Shown here piece by piece: positions 12,273 through 24,635 of a stretch of 64,000 bases of DNA (its first letter is position 1; the number at the start of each line of letters is the position of its first letter). The position numbers were made by a program, and so were the translations under genes. Source of the DNA: Onchocerca lupi (taxonomy: Eukaryota > Nematoda > Chromadorea > Rhabditida > Onchocercidae); the NCBI GenBank assembly GCA_028564675.1, contig JAOVVO010000343.1, positions 1 to 64,000 on the forward strand. Reading direction: 5' to 3'. The notes under the pieces are model-generated. The model was not told the origin of the DNA. It made no database searches and saw only the letters and a list, made by a program, of their open reading frames with translations.

Positions 12273-14378
12273 TCAAACTGCCAATTTTGTTTTTTCTTCG
12301 CTTCTACAATGAAATATAATTAAATTATGAATTTAAATTTAAGTTAGATGCTAAAATTATTCAAAAATTTTCAAAATTTTAATATATAATTATCATGCAA
12401 ATTAACCAAGAAAACGAAAAGTAAAAAGAAACTAAAATCAAATGAGCAATTTTAAAAATAAATACGTTCAATCATTTGTACTTTAATTTTGAAAATTGCA
12501 AAATTTTTTAATTTTATTTCATTTTTTAAAAGATTTATGTCGTACCCAAATGATCTAATATTAATTGAAGGAATGGTTATCATAAAATTAATTCGAAAAA
12601 TTTTCTTTTAAATTATAAAATTCACTTTTTCCCTCTTTCACTCTTTTCAATGCATATTCATTTTCATCACCGTATTTCTTCATTTGCTTTTTAAATTCTT
12701 CATCTTATTTATTTTAATCTTTTCCTTACCATTATCATTGTTATGATTAAGTAATGAAAAATTGCTATGCTTCATCATTTATCGAAATTTTCAAAGTTTT
12801 TCACATTTTCCGTTAAATATATTTTCAAATGTTAACTGTTTTCTTTCAAGGATTTGCAATTTTTTTTTTTAATCTCAAGAATTTCTCATTCTCTTTTTCT
12901 CTCATCGAATTACTTTACTTTTTTCATTGATCAACTGTTTCCAGAGCTTTCTTTGTTTGCTCCAATTGATTGATTTTATTAGCTTCCAAACTTTACTCAA
13001 TTTTTCTAACCCAAAAATTACAATTATATTATACCGTAATAATTATTATTATTGCTTATAATATTAGCAGTAATATTATTGATTAATAATTCATTTTTCT
13101 TTCCCATTTCTTTTTTGTATTCATTATCATTTAAAATCGTTATCGACTAGCTAACATAATTTAACGATATTATCCTGCCATTATCACTTTAATTTTATTC
13201 CAAAATTGAAAACTTTCTTGAAAATCTTGTATTCTTCTTAAACATTAATATCAATTGTAAAATTGTTATTAAATTGATCTTAAATCTTATCGTACTCATT
13301 GCTGATATAACTAACATTACAAACAACATTGTGAAAACACGGGAAAAAAAATCATTAATTTTCGGGAAATAATATCGCAATAAAATTTATTAGGAAAACA
13401 GAAATTCAACCTGTTAAATAACACATATGCGCATATCTACATATTTTTATCTGCAAAGCTAATCTAAAAATAATTAGCAGCCTTGTTATTCAGAATTTGA
13501 AGTTTCAAATTGAAAATTTTTTCTATTAAATTTCAATTTATTGTGAAACACTTCTGATTATATTCAATAAACTTTAAAATAAAAATGGAAAAATTAAGAA
13601 AAATAAGACAAAACGTAAATATTAAATACATTATTCTTTTTTATACTAATATTTGCTAGTTTAATTTGATTTGGATCGAGTACAAAATAGAAAATATCCA
13701 AGTTCAAAAATAAAAAAAAAAAAAAATAAGCAATAAAACTTTAATTTTCTTCAAGTGATAAATGCCAAATAAATATTTTGCATTTTCTTTACTTTTCTCA
13801 TTTTCTTAACGTTGAATATATTTTTGTATATTTTATAGGATTATGATACTTTCTCACTTTTCATTATTTGTTTTTCGTTTTTTTTTTTTTTTTTTTTTTT
13901 TTTTTGTGATTTATTGTAAACTTTCTTTTGAAGATTTACAAATAGCGAAAATAAAAGTAACAATTTTACTGTTTTGCTTCAAGAATGTCTTGAATAATCT
14001 TATGTATTTAATATGAAGTTTGAACGTTATTAAATTTTACAGTAATTTCATTTTCGTTAGTTTTTTTTTTTTTTTTTTTGAAATTATCATTGAAAAATTA
14101 CAATTACAAATTTGCTGGATTCTAAGCTATAATTATAATCATAATAGAAATTTTGAGAATTATTAGTAGAAATGTATTATTAATTTTATTCAGTCTTTCT
14201 TTAATATTATTCAATAATTGTTAGTTTGATAAAAATTGATCATAAATTTTCACCGATTTTTTTTCAATCGATAAAATAAAACGATGAAATTAGAATTGTT
14301 CCAACAAATTTAAATTAATCTGTAAGTAATATTAAAGAGCTACGATTTATCAATCAAACGATTTCGTGAATCCCACTG
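12273..14378. other. Gene-free AT-rich interval
   Basis: Upstream intergenic DNA shared by two divergently transcribed genes (small membrane protein on the minus strand, aquaporin on the plus). Poly-T tracts lie at 13879-13905 and 14062-14080. No exon-like sequence was recognised. Confidence 0.55.
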
Positions 14379-16304
14379 ATGAGAGTTTGGATAGCATCAT
14401 TAATTTTTTATTTATTTGTATTTGCTATTTGCGAATTACTACGTTACATGATAAATCGCTGGCTTATACGACGTTTACCACGTTTTTCGATTGGTTTACT
14501 TCTTGAAGTATTTATTTATTACTTTTCATTTATTTTTCAATATATTTATGAAATATAATTTCTAATTTATTGTAAATCATCATCATTTATTTAAAAAATT
14601 CAAATCCACACCATATATTTTAAATTTTAAATAATTGAGTTCTAATCTTTGTATAAATTTCAACTCAAGTATAATTTAGTTCATTGGTACATTACAAGTT
14701 TGTACGCCTATATTTGATGTTAATTTGATTTTGGAAACTTATGGTTTATTTGGAGTTTTTATCGAAATAACAGGAATCGAAATTGCCAATGCTTTTTTCC
14801 TACGAGACGCCATCGCTCATCCATGCCCGCTGGTATTTTATTTGAAAAATTTATATTTTTTAATAATTTCTATCAATAAATTTTTAATTTTTCATAATCC
14901 CTATCACCTTTTTATCATCTAATCAATTGATCAATTATTAAAGTCTACTTTCATCGATTTAATTGAACGTTTAAATTTTAAATTATGCTTTACACATATA
15001 TATTGATATAACTATGCAAACATTAAATAGTTTATTGAAAAAAACATTCTCGCTTAATTTCTCCTACCTAAAGTTAAATTTTCAAGTTTATTTTTTCAAG
15101 TTTATTACAGATAACAACAGCTTCACGTAAACGTTTGGCATTACGTACCGCACTTTCGGTTTTTACTGTACAACTTGCTGCTGCATATTTGTCATATTTC
15201 TTTGCTCGAGCTTTCTGGAAACTTGGCCTTCATCCATCGCATAATAAATTATTAACTGCGAAGCATTGTGAAGCCGATCTGACAGTAAGTTATCAAGCAA
15301 ATATTTATTTAGCAGATTGAAAATATTCAGCACAATTTAAAACTAGATAATTCTAGCAGTAATTTTAATCAATAATTGGATAATTCGGTAATTTAAATTA
15401 GATAATTTATTTATTAGAATGATATTGAGTTAAAAAACTGACAATTCAGCTGAACGCAATATTACTTTAATAACTGGTAAAAGAAAAAAAAAATGAAATA
15501 TAAAGATACAATGTAAAGTTAAGAAAATTAAACAAAATTTAATTCTAAGTATGCGAAATTACGAGTAACTTAATAAACGATTAATTTCGCTTAAATTCCA
15601 ATTTATCCTAAAAAATAGAAAAATTGGATTAGTTGATATTGCTCATGATACCAGTAATTCAGGTAGCTTTAATGGTGGGTTCACTCATTGAAGGTTTCGC
15701 TACATTTAGTAGCAAAGCAGTCGAATTCTTCGCCAACGAATGGTATGTTAATTCGAAAGCACAAATGCTTAATAACTGCATGTTTGCCGGTTTTCTAACA
15801 ACAATTGGTAGGTATATTGATAAAAATGATCATTTTATTCTAAAAAAAACAAAATTATTCAAATGATTAATGCGAAATAGTAAATTCTTTCTGGAAGAAA
15901 TTTCCGAATATAAGCTATCGATCAATTAAAAATTTTTTTTAAACTATAGATTATTATCATAAATTCTTGTCATTCTAACAAAATTCTAAATAAAAAAAAA
16001 AATGACTTCTATAATTTTTGGAAAAAGAAAGTGCTCTAAAATTTAATAAGAATTAAGAGAAAAGATGCATATATGATTTTTATTTTTAGGTATTAATTAT
16101 ACAGGCATGTATGCCAATCCAATTGTTGCTTGGGCATGTACATTTAATTGTACAGGTATCACTCATTTTGGTCATCTTATCGTTTACTGGTTATCACCAC
16201 TGATGGGATGGTATTTAGCAGATGTTGTATTTGGTGAACAGGAATGTATTTCGGAATGTTTCACTGAAGAAGAGAATGATTCGATGAAACTGAAAATTTC
16301 GTGA
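14379..16304 (+). CDS. Unorthodox aquaporin (AQP11/12-like) with HPC and NPI pore motifs
   Basis: Exons 14379-14507, 14680-14832, 15111-15284, 15663-15807 and 16090-16304 (last intron phase 1, the rest phase 0) give 271 residues. The protein is hydrophobic, with about six membrane segments. It has an AQP11-like first half-helix, AHPCPL (His90-Pro91-Cys92), where classical aquaporins have NPA and AQP11 has NPC. The second half-helix is ANPIVAWA (Asn210-Pro211-Ile212). Other family-like features are TTASRKRLALR after the first motif and the YTGMYANP block before the second. C. elegans has several group III members (AQP-9 to AQP-11). Such proteins often act in intracellular membranes; permeability here cannot be read from sequence. 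The acidic C-terminal tail has several Glu. The first Asn of the twin motifs is replaced by His. Confidence 0.87.
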
Positions 16305-17022
16305 TGGAAAAAAAAAGGGAAAAAAGTGACAAAGAAAAGAGGGCCAATTATTTTCGCAAAAAAAAAAAAAAAAAAAAAAAATTACACCTTATATAAAATC
16401 GTAATTGTATGTAATTTAAGAAATCCTAATTGTATAGAAAAACTTTAAACTTCCCCTATATGGAATCTTAGTTATATATAACAAAACATAATAGATAGTT
16501 CAACATGAATTATAGTGTATAAACAGCAAGAATAATAAATATGGAATAGCATGATTGCGGGCATAATAAATTAAATCTGCATATCATAATCCGATATTAC
16601 ATAGTTATTTTTGTTTATATTGTATAGGTACTTCAACTTTGTCTTCCTACTTTTGACGAATTTGATTCGTTTTCTGATAAGACTTAACTTGAACTGAATG
16701 TATTCTGAAAATAAGAGAAATTGCATTTTTTATTATATGATAAAATCAAGTATCAAAACACTTTGATTAGAGAAATACATAAATTATAAAAGAGACAGAC
16801 AAAAGTGCAGAAACAAGAAATATTGAATAATTTTAAGGAAAAATTTTAAATTTTACGAAATGTTGCCTTCGCACTATGTATGATCTATTATCGACAAGTG
16901 GTTCAATACTTTTGTTGAAATTTTTGAAAAATATTTTCTCATTAGTTAATTGCAAATAGTTTTGCTGTTCGGATAAATTATTGGTCAAAAACTTCAGCAG
17001 AATAACGATAATTCAAATCGAT
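16305..17022. other. 3' flank of the aquaporin gene
   Basis: AT-rich DNA with a 22-nt poly-A tract at about 16359-16380 shortly after the stop codon. No further exon seen. Homology to the RAD51D repeat units begins at about 17023. Confidence 0.5.
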
Positions 17023-18445
17023 TCTGTCGATTACAATGAGGACAAGATTTTGAATAACCTTCAAAAGAATTACTGAATTATAACAACATTTACCGAATAT
17101 TTTTGCCACCGATTTTAATAAAAGATGAAATGATGTTTTATTCATTCATCCCTTATCGATACAATCAGTCGGATATGGCAAGTCAAATATTTTTGCTGCA
17201 TATTTTGCTTTATGTCGCACATAATTACGTCATTACCAGCATAATACGCATGAGTTACATACCACTAACACAGAGATGCAACACGTGAATTACATATCAC
17301 TGAAACATTCTTCCTCTCATCCCCTCATCTCTCCAAAGACTTCAGATGACTTACGTAGATCACGCTGGCGTAACAAGTCAACCTTTACTAGTGCTTCAAC
17401 TTTGCTCTTCCACCTCTTTTTTGATGAAACCGCTCAGCACGCGTCAACTCCTTCAGGAAAACCTTTATTCAAGGTCTTCCATGCAGTCATCAAGCGCCAA
17501 GCCTGGAACTCTGAGAGTCAGGACGAGACACTTCTTCCCGCTCTGGAGATGACGCCATGCCACATCATCGCGGCTGCGCTCCGTCGCAATTTCGCTGATA
17601 GCGAAGAAATGCATACTACAGAAATGATTCTGTGAAGTATGATCTCAACTGCCAGATCTTCAATTTCCATTACCACTTATTCCTACTACAAACGACAAGT
17701 GGCTTGCTGTAAAAACTTTTCAAAACCACCCTCTTTCTCTACTATTCACACTGTCTGTTATGATCTCTTCACTCCTCAAGTCGTTTTCCTTTCATTTCAA
17801 TCTCTCGCAAAGGCAACTCAGTCTCACCAGTCGATGTATTCGCCGTTTTCATGTAAATAATTCAGGAATTTAGATGACACGTGTTTGTATATTCGATAGT
17901 ATTTTTTACTATATTTAATATCAGATGTTTCATTACTTAAAAATTCGAAATAATATCAATTTGACTACTTCCGTACATGTATGGCAAGAAAATCGTATAC
18001 ATATAACTGATTTACGAAAAACAAGATAATAGAATATTTGAAAATAGGAATAGACGAAGTCTCATTTTTCCATTATATTTCAGATTATTAATATCTGTAA
18101 TGAACCACAAATTTTTCAAAGAAAAGGCATTTATAAGTGAAGGTATTCTTCGGCTTCCAATAAAACTTTTCAAACTTTTTAAAAGCGATTCGATTGGCTG
18201 TTTTCATCATTACTTGACGAAGTTCGATAGAAGTGTCCATTTGATAAAGCGATACGAATGTTCACTCCACTATAATTATCCTATTGGAATACTTGCCAAC
18301 CTCACCATCCAGTATAAATTATCTAAAATTATAAATCAGTTATATAATAAAGTGCTAACTTTATAAAGATTTTAAAAGCATTTTATTACAACAAAAATCA
18401 TTTATGGAAAAAATGACTCAAGCTTCGAAGTCCTGACCTCTTAAA
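17023..18445 (-). pseudogene. RAD51D locus copy A: exon-poor relic
   Basis: This segment matches the functional RAD51D locus (copy C) in pieces. 17023-17060 corresponds to exon 4, the Walker B exon. 17060-17870 corresponds to intron 3, nearly identical to 26850-27650. 18070-18440 corresponds to the sequence around and upstream of the start codon. Exons 1-3 and exon 5 are missing. It cannot encode a RecA-fold protein. The intron-derived part keeps two plus-strand open frames shared with copy C. It arose by segmental duplication with internal deletion. Confidence 0.75.
17276..17860 (+). repeat. GC-richer intron-3 block, copy A, with two open frames
   Basis: Contains plus-strand open frames of 119 residues (17276-17635) and 73 residues (17639-17860). 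Copy C has near-identical frames at 27066-27425 and 27429-27650, and copy B keeps the second at 21529-21762. Base composition is clearly richer in G+C than the flanks. The predicted peptides match no family I know, and overlapping frames are also open (17346-17552). The block lies in the antisense direction inside a RAD51D intron in copy C. It may be an old insertion rather than a gene; coding status is unproven. Confidence 0.5.
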
Positions 18446-18494
18446 TAGAAGAACTTCGAAAAAAAAAGAAAATTCTCGTCTAGCATATTGCTTC

Positions 18495-18738
18495 ATAAAT
18501 GGTTGACCCCATACTTCATTACAGAAAGCAGGCGAAGTCAATAGATTCAGTCGCTCATTTACTTTATTTGTTACAGGTGTGATAGGTAAAAAAAGCATGT
18601 ATCTATATAGAAACATGTGTCCATTAGAATGCAAAGTTGTATCAAAATTTCGAAGCAATCGGTGAAAAACTTTCGGAGATTCAAGATTTTTAGCAACGAA
18701 TATTGACATTTTTTTTTTATGCAGATATAGATAGATAA
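18495..18738 (+). mobile_element. Interspersed repeat copy
   Basis: Runs from GCGAAGTCAATAGATTCAGT through the core (ATCTATATAGAAACATGTG, ATTAGAATGCAAAGTTGTAT, TCAAAATTTCGAAGCAATCG, ACTTTCGGAGATTCAAG) to a TGACATTTTTTTTTATGCAGATATAGATAG end. It is one of the fuller copies in the window. The 116-residue minus-strand frame covering it (18398-18748) is a translation of the repeat, because related peptides occur at other copies (for example 20019-20222). Confidence 0.75.
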
Positions 18739-19075
18739 ATAATGTCAAACAGAAGTGGATAACTTCATAAAATCATTTCTTAATCAATCGAAGATAGTTA
18801 ATTAAAATTAGGAACAAATTTAGAAGGCAGCCAAGTTATCATAATCAAAGAAAAAAACAACGAATAAGTTGCAGACAAATTTATGCAAACAATTGTTGAA
18901 TATAATTTCATCATAAAATTTTGCTAAAATAATTGAAATTAATGGTAAATTTCAGAAATTTTTTAATATTTGAAAAATGAATAAGGGAATATTTATTGCT
19001 TTTTAGAATGATAATGCATAAGCATATCGACAAATCAAATTTGCCGAAAACGATTATTCATTTTTTTTCTTTTTT

Positions 19076-19500
19076 TTAATCGATTTGTGGCATAGACAGT
19101 GGAATCGGTTCAATGGGTGGTCGAACATTTGTCAATTTTATTTCTTCCACATATTTACGTGGTTCGATAATTTTTCAAAGCTGTTCCAGTTCTCTTGATA
19201 AAGGATTCTCTGTCTATCTTAGTTTCCGAGGGTTTAATTATCCGTACATCCCCATTCCGGTGGTGGTCGTGCGGTACCGTGAACGATCGGTAATGGTTTT
19301 TCAACCGGAGGCCATAACAGAAGTTTTAGTTAGAACGAGGAGTCATGTACGATCGACATGCTCGAACCGTGCATTCTCAAGTCCAGCTGTACGTCGTTCT
19401 GCTCGCATTTTTCGCCCGTTCGTTGATGCCCGTTCTTCCTCAGTTTGATTTATAATTAATCGCTGTTTTCTTTCCACTGCTCGAATACGAAGACCTAAGT
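19076..19500 (-). pseudogene. Intronless pseudogene of an unidentified protein
   Basis: On the minus strand a charged coding-like frame begins near 19500 (LGLRIRAVERKQRLII..., then RKMRAERRTAGLENARFEHV) and stops at TGA around 19350. Further coding-like pieces follow in other phases: GLRLKNHYRSFTVPHDHHRN and VEEIKLTNVRPPIEPIPLSM, the last ending at TAA 19078-19076. Frame changes and internal stops with no introns suggest a decayed processed copy. The segment is much richer in G+C than its surroundings. The plus-strand 111-residue frame (19113-19448) is read here as its shadow, but that choice is not certain. Family unknown. Confidence 0.5.
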
Positions 19501-19689
19501 TTGATTTTCTGCGAAGTATTATTTGGATAAACTAAAGCAGATCGATTACACCCAAATTGCTTTCAAAAGTAACTTATGACTGAACTTGAACTTGAACTCG
19601 GAACTGCTTAGTTGAATTGTTAAACTGTTGCTGTGTTGCTTTTGAAAAATCATATATGGTATTAAAAGATGCTAACCATGTAAATGTTC

Positions 19690-20242
19690 GTTTGTTGGAA
19701 AACTTAAATCTCCGAAAGTTTTTACCTATTGCTTCGAAATCTTGATAGAACGTTGCATACTGAAGACCACGTTCATTTGGCAGAAAATAGGCATGGTAAA
19801 AGATTCAGTCACTCATTTATTCTTATCCGTCACACCTGTAACAAGTAAAAAAAAAAGTAAATATATCTATGTAAAACCACGCACTTACTCGATTGCAATG
19901 TTGTTTCAAAACTCTAAATCAATCGGACAAGAATTTGAAACGTTGTGTGAAAATGAACAATGCAGGAAGAGGCGTAGCCAATAAGTACAGTCCGCTCATG
20001 AAGGCGTGATTAAAAAATTCAGTCCGCTAATATACTTTCATGTCGGACATGACATGTAAAAAAAAATGACATGTAGGACCTGTCGGACATGACATGTAAA
20101 AAAAAATTAAGTATGCCTATATAAAAACATGCGCTTATTCGAATGTAAGGTGTGTCAAAAATTTGATAATTTGAAATCGGATGAAGAGCTTTCGGAGATT
20201 TAAGGCTTATAACGGCGAACATTTACATTTTTGTTTATTTAG
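19690..20242. mobile_element. Cluster of interspersed repeat copies (one inverted piece, two forward)
   Basis: An inverted fragment lies at about 19695-19760 (AAATCTCCGAAAGTTTTTAC). Forward copies lie at about 19795-19990 and 19990-20242, each with the AGTCCGCT/ATTCAGT start, the TCTATGTAAAACCACGC or CTATATAAAAACATGCG core and CAATCGG. The last ends in AACATTTACATTTTTGTTTA. A 35-bp word around GTCGGACATGACATGTAAAA is repeated at 20041-20108. No intact frame. The last copy abuts copy B of the RAD51D locus. Confidence 0.7.
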
Positions 20243-22735
20243 ATAATAATGATGATAATGAATAAAGTATAAATAAGCAAGTAAATAAATAATAATAGTG
20301 ATGATAATGATAGTCATAACTTAAAAGTAATTAACCTTGTTATTTTTAGGACTGATAACCTGCAAATTAATCCTTGTGATCTTTGAAACTGATGACATTG
20401 AAATCTGGTAATTTACACAGCAAATATTTAAAATCAAGCACTTTGATCCAATGTTTACCAAGTGATGGTTATGACTCTATCCATGCTAGTAAACAAAATG
20501 ATTAATTGTCACTGTGGCAGCAACATAGTGTGCTATATAATGGAGCATGGTGATGCTTTCATCCTGAAATTTTCGACCTAAATTTGATTTTAAAAAATAT
20601 AATTGAAAAACTAAAGAAAGATAATCTATTGCTATTCAGCAAATTTTTCATTCGTAATTCATTTTCATGATTTTTTAGATAAATTCCTCAATATTTTTAC
20701 ATAAAATTTTCACAGAATTTGGGTATAAAATAAGAAAAGTAAAATCAGTTTAGTCAAGTATTAAGACAGTATTTCCGCAAAATAATATGATCATTATGAT
20801 ATCTCGTGGTTGAATGGACATTTCAGTGAAAAAATCAACCCCCTTCGAAGTATCCCTTAACTGCAAATGCTAATGCTGCACCAATACTGTCGATTGCAAT
20901 GAGGACATGATTTTGAATAACCTTCAAAAGAATTATTGAATATAACATTGTCGAATATTTTTTCCATCAATTTTAATAAAAGATGAAATGATGTTCTATT
21001 CATCCATCCGTTACCGATGCAATCAATCAGAACGGAAATACTGCATATTTTTGCTTCATATCACAACACATCCAATGCACATAATCACAACACATCCAAT
21101 GCACATAATTATGTCATTATCAGATAATATACGTAAGTAATACTATTACCATTACAATGACGCAATACGTGAATTGCATCACTCAAATATCTTTTCTTTT
21201 ATTACCTTCACATCCCGAAAGACTCAAATGATCACGCAGAAACCACTTTAAGATGGCGTAACCAACCAACCACTACTACTGCTTCATTTTTATTAACTCA
21301 ATCTTTTGTTTTGACGAAACCACTCAGCACGCGTCAACTCCTTCAGGAAAACCTTTATTCAAGGTCTTCCATGCAGTCATCAAGCGCCAAGCCTGGAACT
21401 CTGAGAGTCAGGACGAGACACTTCTTCCCGCTCTGGAGATGACGCCATGCCACATCATCGCGGCTGCGCTCCGTCGCAATTTCGCTGATAGCGAAGAAAT
21501 GCATACTACAGAAATGATTCTGTGAAGTATGATCTCAACTGCCAAATCTTCAATTTCCATTACCACTTATTCCTACTACAAACGACAAGTGGCTTGTTGT
21601 AAAAACTTTTCAAAACCACCCTCTTTCTCTACTATTCACACTGTCTGTTATGATCTCTTCACTTCTTTAGTCGTCTTGCTCTCATTTCAATCTCTCGCAA
21701 TGATAGCTCAGTCTCACCAATCGATACATTCACCATTTTGTATAATTTTGAAATTTAGATGACATTTATTTATTAGTTCTCTTTATCAGAAAAGTCAAAA
21801 TAAAAACGAATATTTTACTGAAAAAGTAAAACAGGGAATATTTTTATGAATTACTGATATAACAAAATAATCAAGGGATCTTTGTATTACAGAAATATTT
21901 GTGCTTTGTTAATATGCTGCAAACTGTACTATGGTTGACAAGCAGCAAATGAATTCCCTTTATACTAAAATTGATATGTTGTAAATTAATTCCTTTTGTG
22001 CTATAAGTGAACATGTTATAAATAATTGTCCTAAGTTGACATGGAATAAACAAACCTTAACTATATAAAAAGTTAGGCTCAATCAGAACAAATCAGTACA
22101 AACCGAAATTACTAGAACAAATAAGAAAAATCAGAACGATCAGTACAAGTAATACGATTAGAACGAAGAATAAATTTTGATCAGATCGAATAGAACGTTC
22201 AAAGAAATCCTCAAAAAAGATTCGAGAAACAGGTTTTGTTGTTTTAATATTGAATATTTCATTACTTGAAAATTCGAAAGAATATTAAGTTAACTAATAT
22301 TAAGTATATTAGTTAAATACTTAACAATAAGTATATTACTCGAATATTTGAAAATAGGAGTAGATTAAGTCTCATTTTTCCATTATATTCCGAATTAATA
22401 ATATCTATAATTATCCACAAATTTTTTAAACAAAAGGCATTTATAAGTGAAGGTATTCTGCTTCCAATAAAATTTTTCAAGCCTTTTAAGCGATTTGATT
22501 AGCTATTTTTATCATTATTTGATGAAGTTCGATGGAATTGTATGTTTGATCAAGTGATACAAACGTCCACCAAATAGTATTATCCTGTTTGAATACTAAT
22601 TCATCCAACCTAATTCATCTAATATAAATCAATTATATAATGTACATTATAAAGGTTTTAAATTTTAAAAGCATTTCATTGCAACAAAGATTATTCATGG
22701 AAGAGTTACGAAAATGAGAATTATAGAACCTTTAA
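20243..22735 (-). pseudogene. RAD51D locus copy B: relic with exon 4 and exon 5 remnants
   Basis: 20243-20330 matches the ATAATGATGATA-rich sequence downstream of copy C. 20334-20575 matches exon 5 but has stop codons and substitutions when read on the minus strand (the family TNH motif is now INH). 20840-20935 matches exon 4, keeping a Walker B-like LIVIDSIGAALAF. 21000-21760 matches intron 3, and 22370-22730 the 5' region. Exons 1-3 are absent. A composite of interspersed repeats (22736-24560) interrupts the copy; homology resumes for about 70 bp at 24562-24635. Confidence 0.8.
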
Positions 22736-24560
22736 AATAAAAATGTAAATGTTCGTAGTGACTCTTCACACAACGTTACACGTTCTTCACCGACTGTTTT
22801 GAAATTTTGAACAACGTTACATGCAAAAAGGCGCGTGTTTTTATATAGATATACCTACTTTTTTTTTTATTTGTCTCACCAATAACAAGCAAAGAAATGA
22901 GCGGACTGACTATTTTATAATATAAATATGATGAAAGAATCAAAATATTCTGTACAATAGAAAAGTAGGAAAACTAAAATTAGAGACCATCATTAAACAA
23001 AACATCAAACAAAATAACATGTTTTCATTAAAATATCCTTGCAACTAATAAATCAAACGCCTATTAGCAATATGATAAAATTATTAGCATCAATCGGAGC
23101 TTCAACATGAACCTTAGATAACTAACTAAACATGAAAAAAATAAACAGAAAACTTAACTAAAAAGTACAAACTTCTACTATTATTTTTCTCAGTCAAATG
23201 AATCATTTATTCACATCTCATTCTTTAGTGTGATACAGAAGCCTTTGTTCCCTCAGTTTCTGATCTGCTAAAACTTGTGTGCATTGTCTAAATCTTGTAA
23301 ATCATGTTAACTATCTGGTATATTATAAGGACTAAAAATTGTATGCACTGTCAGAAAAGTCCGAAAATTGTAACCAAGGAGCATTAGAATTCAAAAAGCG
23401 TGGTAAACATGTTTCTTTCCGAAACACTAAAACAAAAGGAAAAACATGTTTCAAACGAAAACGGTAATCATGTTCAACACTAAAAGGGGAAATTTATTTC
23501 ATAACAAAGGATAAACATGTTTCCCGAAATGAAAGACATGATTGCTGCCAGAATGCTCGGATTAACAGGAAAACAAGGCGAGATCGACCACTCAAGAGGC
23601 GACAATTTGGAAATCAGGAAAGAAAGAGGAGTTCCGGATGGATGTATAAGGATCGGACTTCGGAGAAGAATGATTCTGGTCTACACATTCTTGTTTACGT
23701 TTTTTGATTACAAATTCTTGGCTACACATATTAGCTTTTACAATCAATAGTTCTGCAACAATCGACAGTTTCAACAACAATCAATCGGGGTTGTCTTCGA
23801 CGACTATTCTGTTTTATTAGCAACAAAGGAAGAATAATCTCGTGATCAATTATCTTGGATATTTTTCATTGTTTGTATTATACAGGAAATGTCTTCCATT
23901 TATCAATAAAACCTTTTCTCAGCAAAGATTCGTTTGTGCTCTAAACCAAGCCAACTTTCCCGACATATACTTCCAAAATTTGTATCTATCTCTTATCTTC
24001 TGTTCTTTTATTCTTTGTATAAATAACATATTTAAGTCACATTTTGTTGAGGATTATCGATGTAAGGAGCTTCTAGCAGTCGCCAGATCAGTGGTTACTC
24101 AGATTGTCACTTAGTCCGAGCGATCACTGAGTAATCTGTAAATAACCACCCCCTTAGGGTGGTTATTTACAGATTACTCAGTGATCGCTCAGATGATTAG
24201 CGGTCGCTCACATTGATACTCAAAGATTGTTCAGTGGTTATTCAGATGGCTACTCAGTGATTACTTAATAATTACTCAGTGATTACATTCATAGGTAGTT
24301 TAGTTACTCAGCAGTTGCTCAAGAATTTAAGACATTTTGTCTCACCATGTTTCATAGGTAAAAGTAAGTGCGCGAACTGAATTTATTGATCACGCCTATT
24401 TTCTGCATTGTTCATTTTTACAGAACTTTTCAATTTCTACATCGACTGATTTGGAATTTCGCTAAAAAGTTGCATTCGAATAGGCGCGCGTTTCTATATA
24501 GATAAGGCGCGTGTTTAAGGACTTTCGGACTAGCTGGAGTCGGTAAAACGAAGTGGCCGA
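22736..24560 (-). mobile_element. Composite of interspersed repeats inserted in RAD51D copy B
   Basis: Reverse-oriented family cores lie at 22738-22915 and 24400-24515. Between them are a tandem array of AAACATGTTT words (23409-23525), a segment matching 60980-61100 (GGCGAGATCGACCACTCAAG region, 23577-23660), and a long perfect hairpin (24118-24190) followed by ATTACTCAGTG-type tandem repeats to about 24320. The end matches TTCTATAATATGCAACA in both copies B and C, which fixes the insertion boundary at about 24560. No transposase-like frame is visible, so the element is probably non-autonomous or a nest of elements. Confidence 0.65.
24118..24190. repeat. Perfect 34-bp inverted repeat
   Basis: Arms 24118-24151 and 24157-24190 are exact reverse complements with a 5-nt loop. 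The motif ATTACTCAGTGATCGCTC of the right arm is echoed in diverged tandem form to about 24320. It belongs to the inserted repeat composite and may be a mobile-element terminus or fold-back. Confidence 0.9.
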
Positions 24561-24635
24561 GTACAGCTAGTTTTCTATAATATGCAACAGTAGACACTGA
24601 AAACTTCACCTATTCTTATATAAATTTAGAAATCT

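Noticed and set aside
18398..18748. 116-residue minus-strand frame
   Set aside because: It lies over an interspersed repeat copy, and similar peptides appear at other copies with broken frames.
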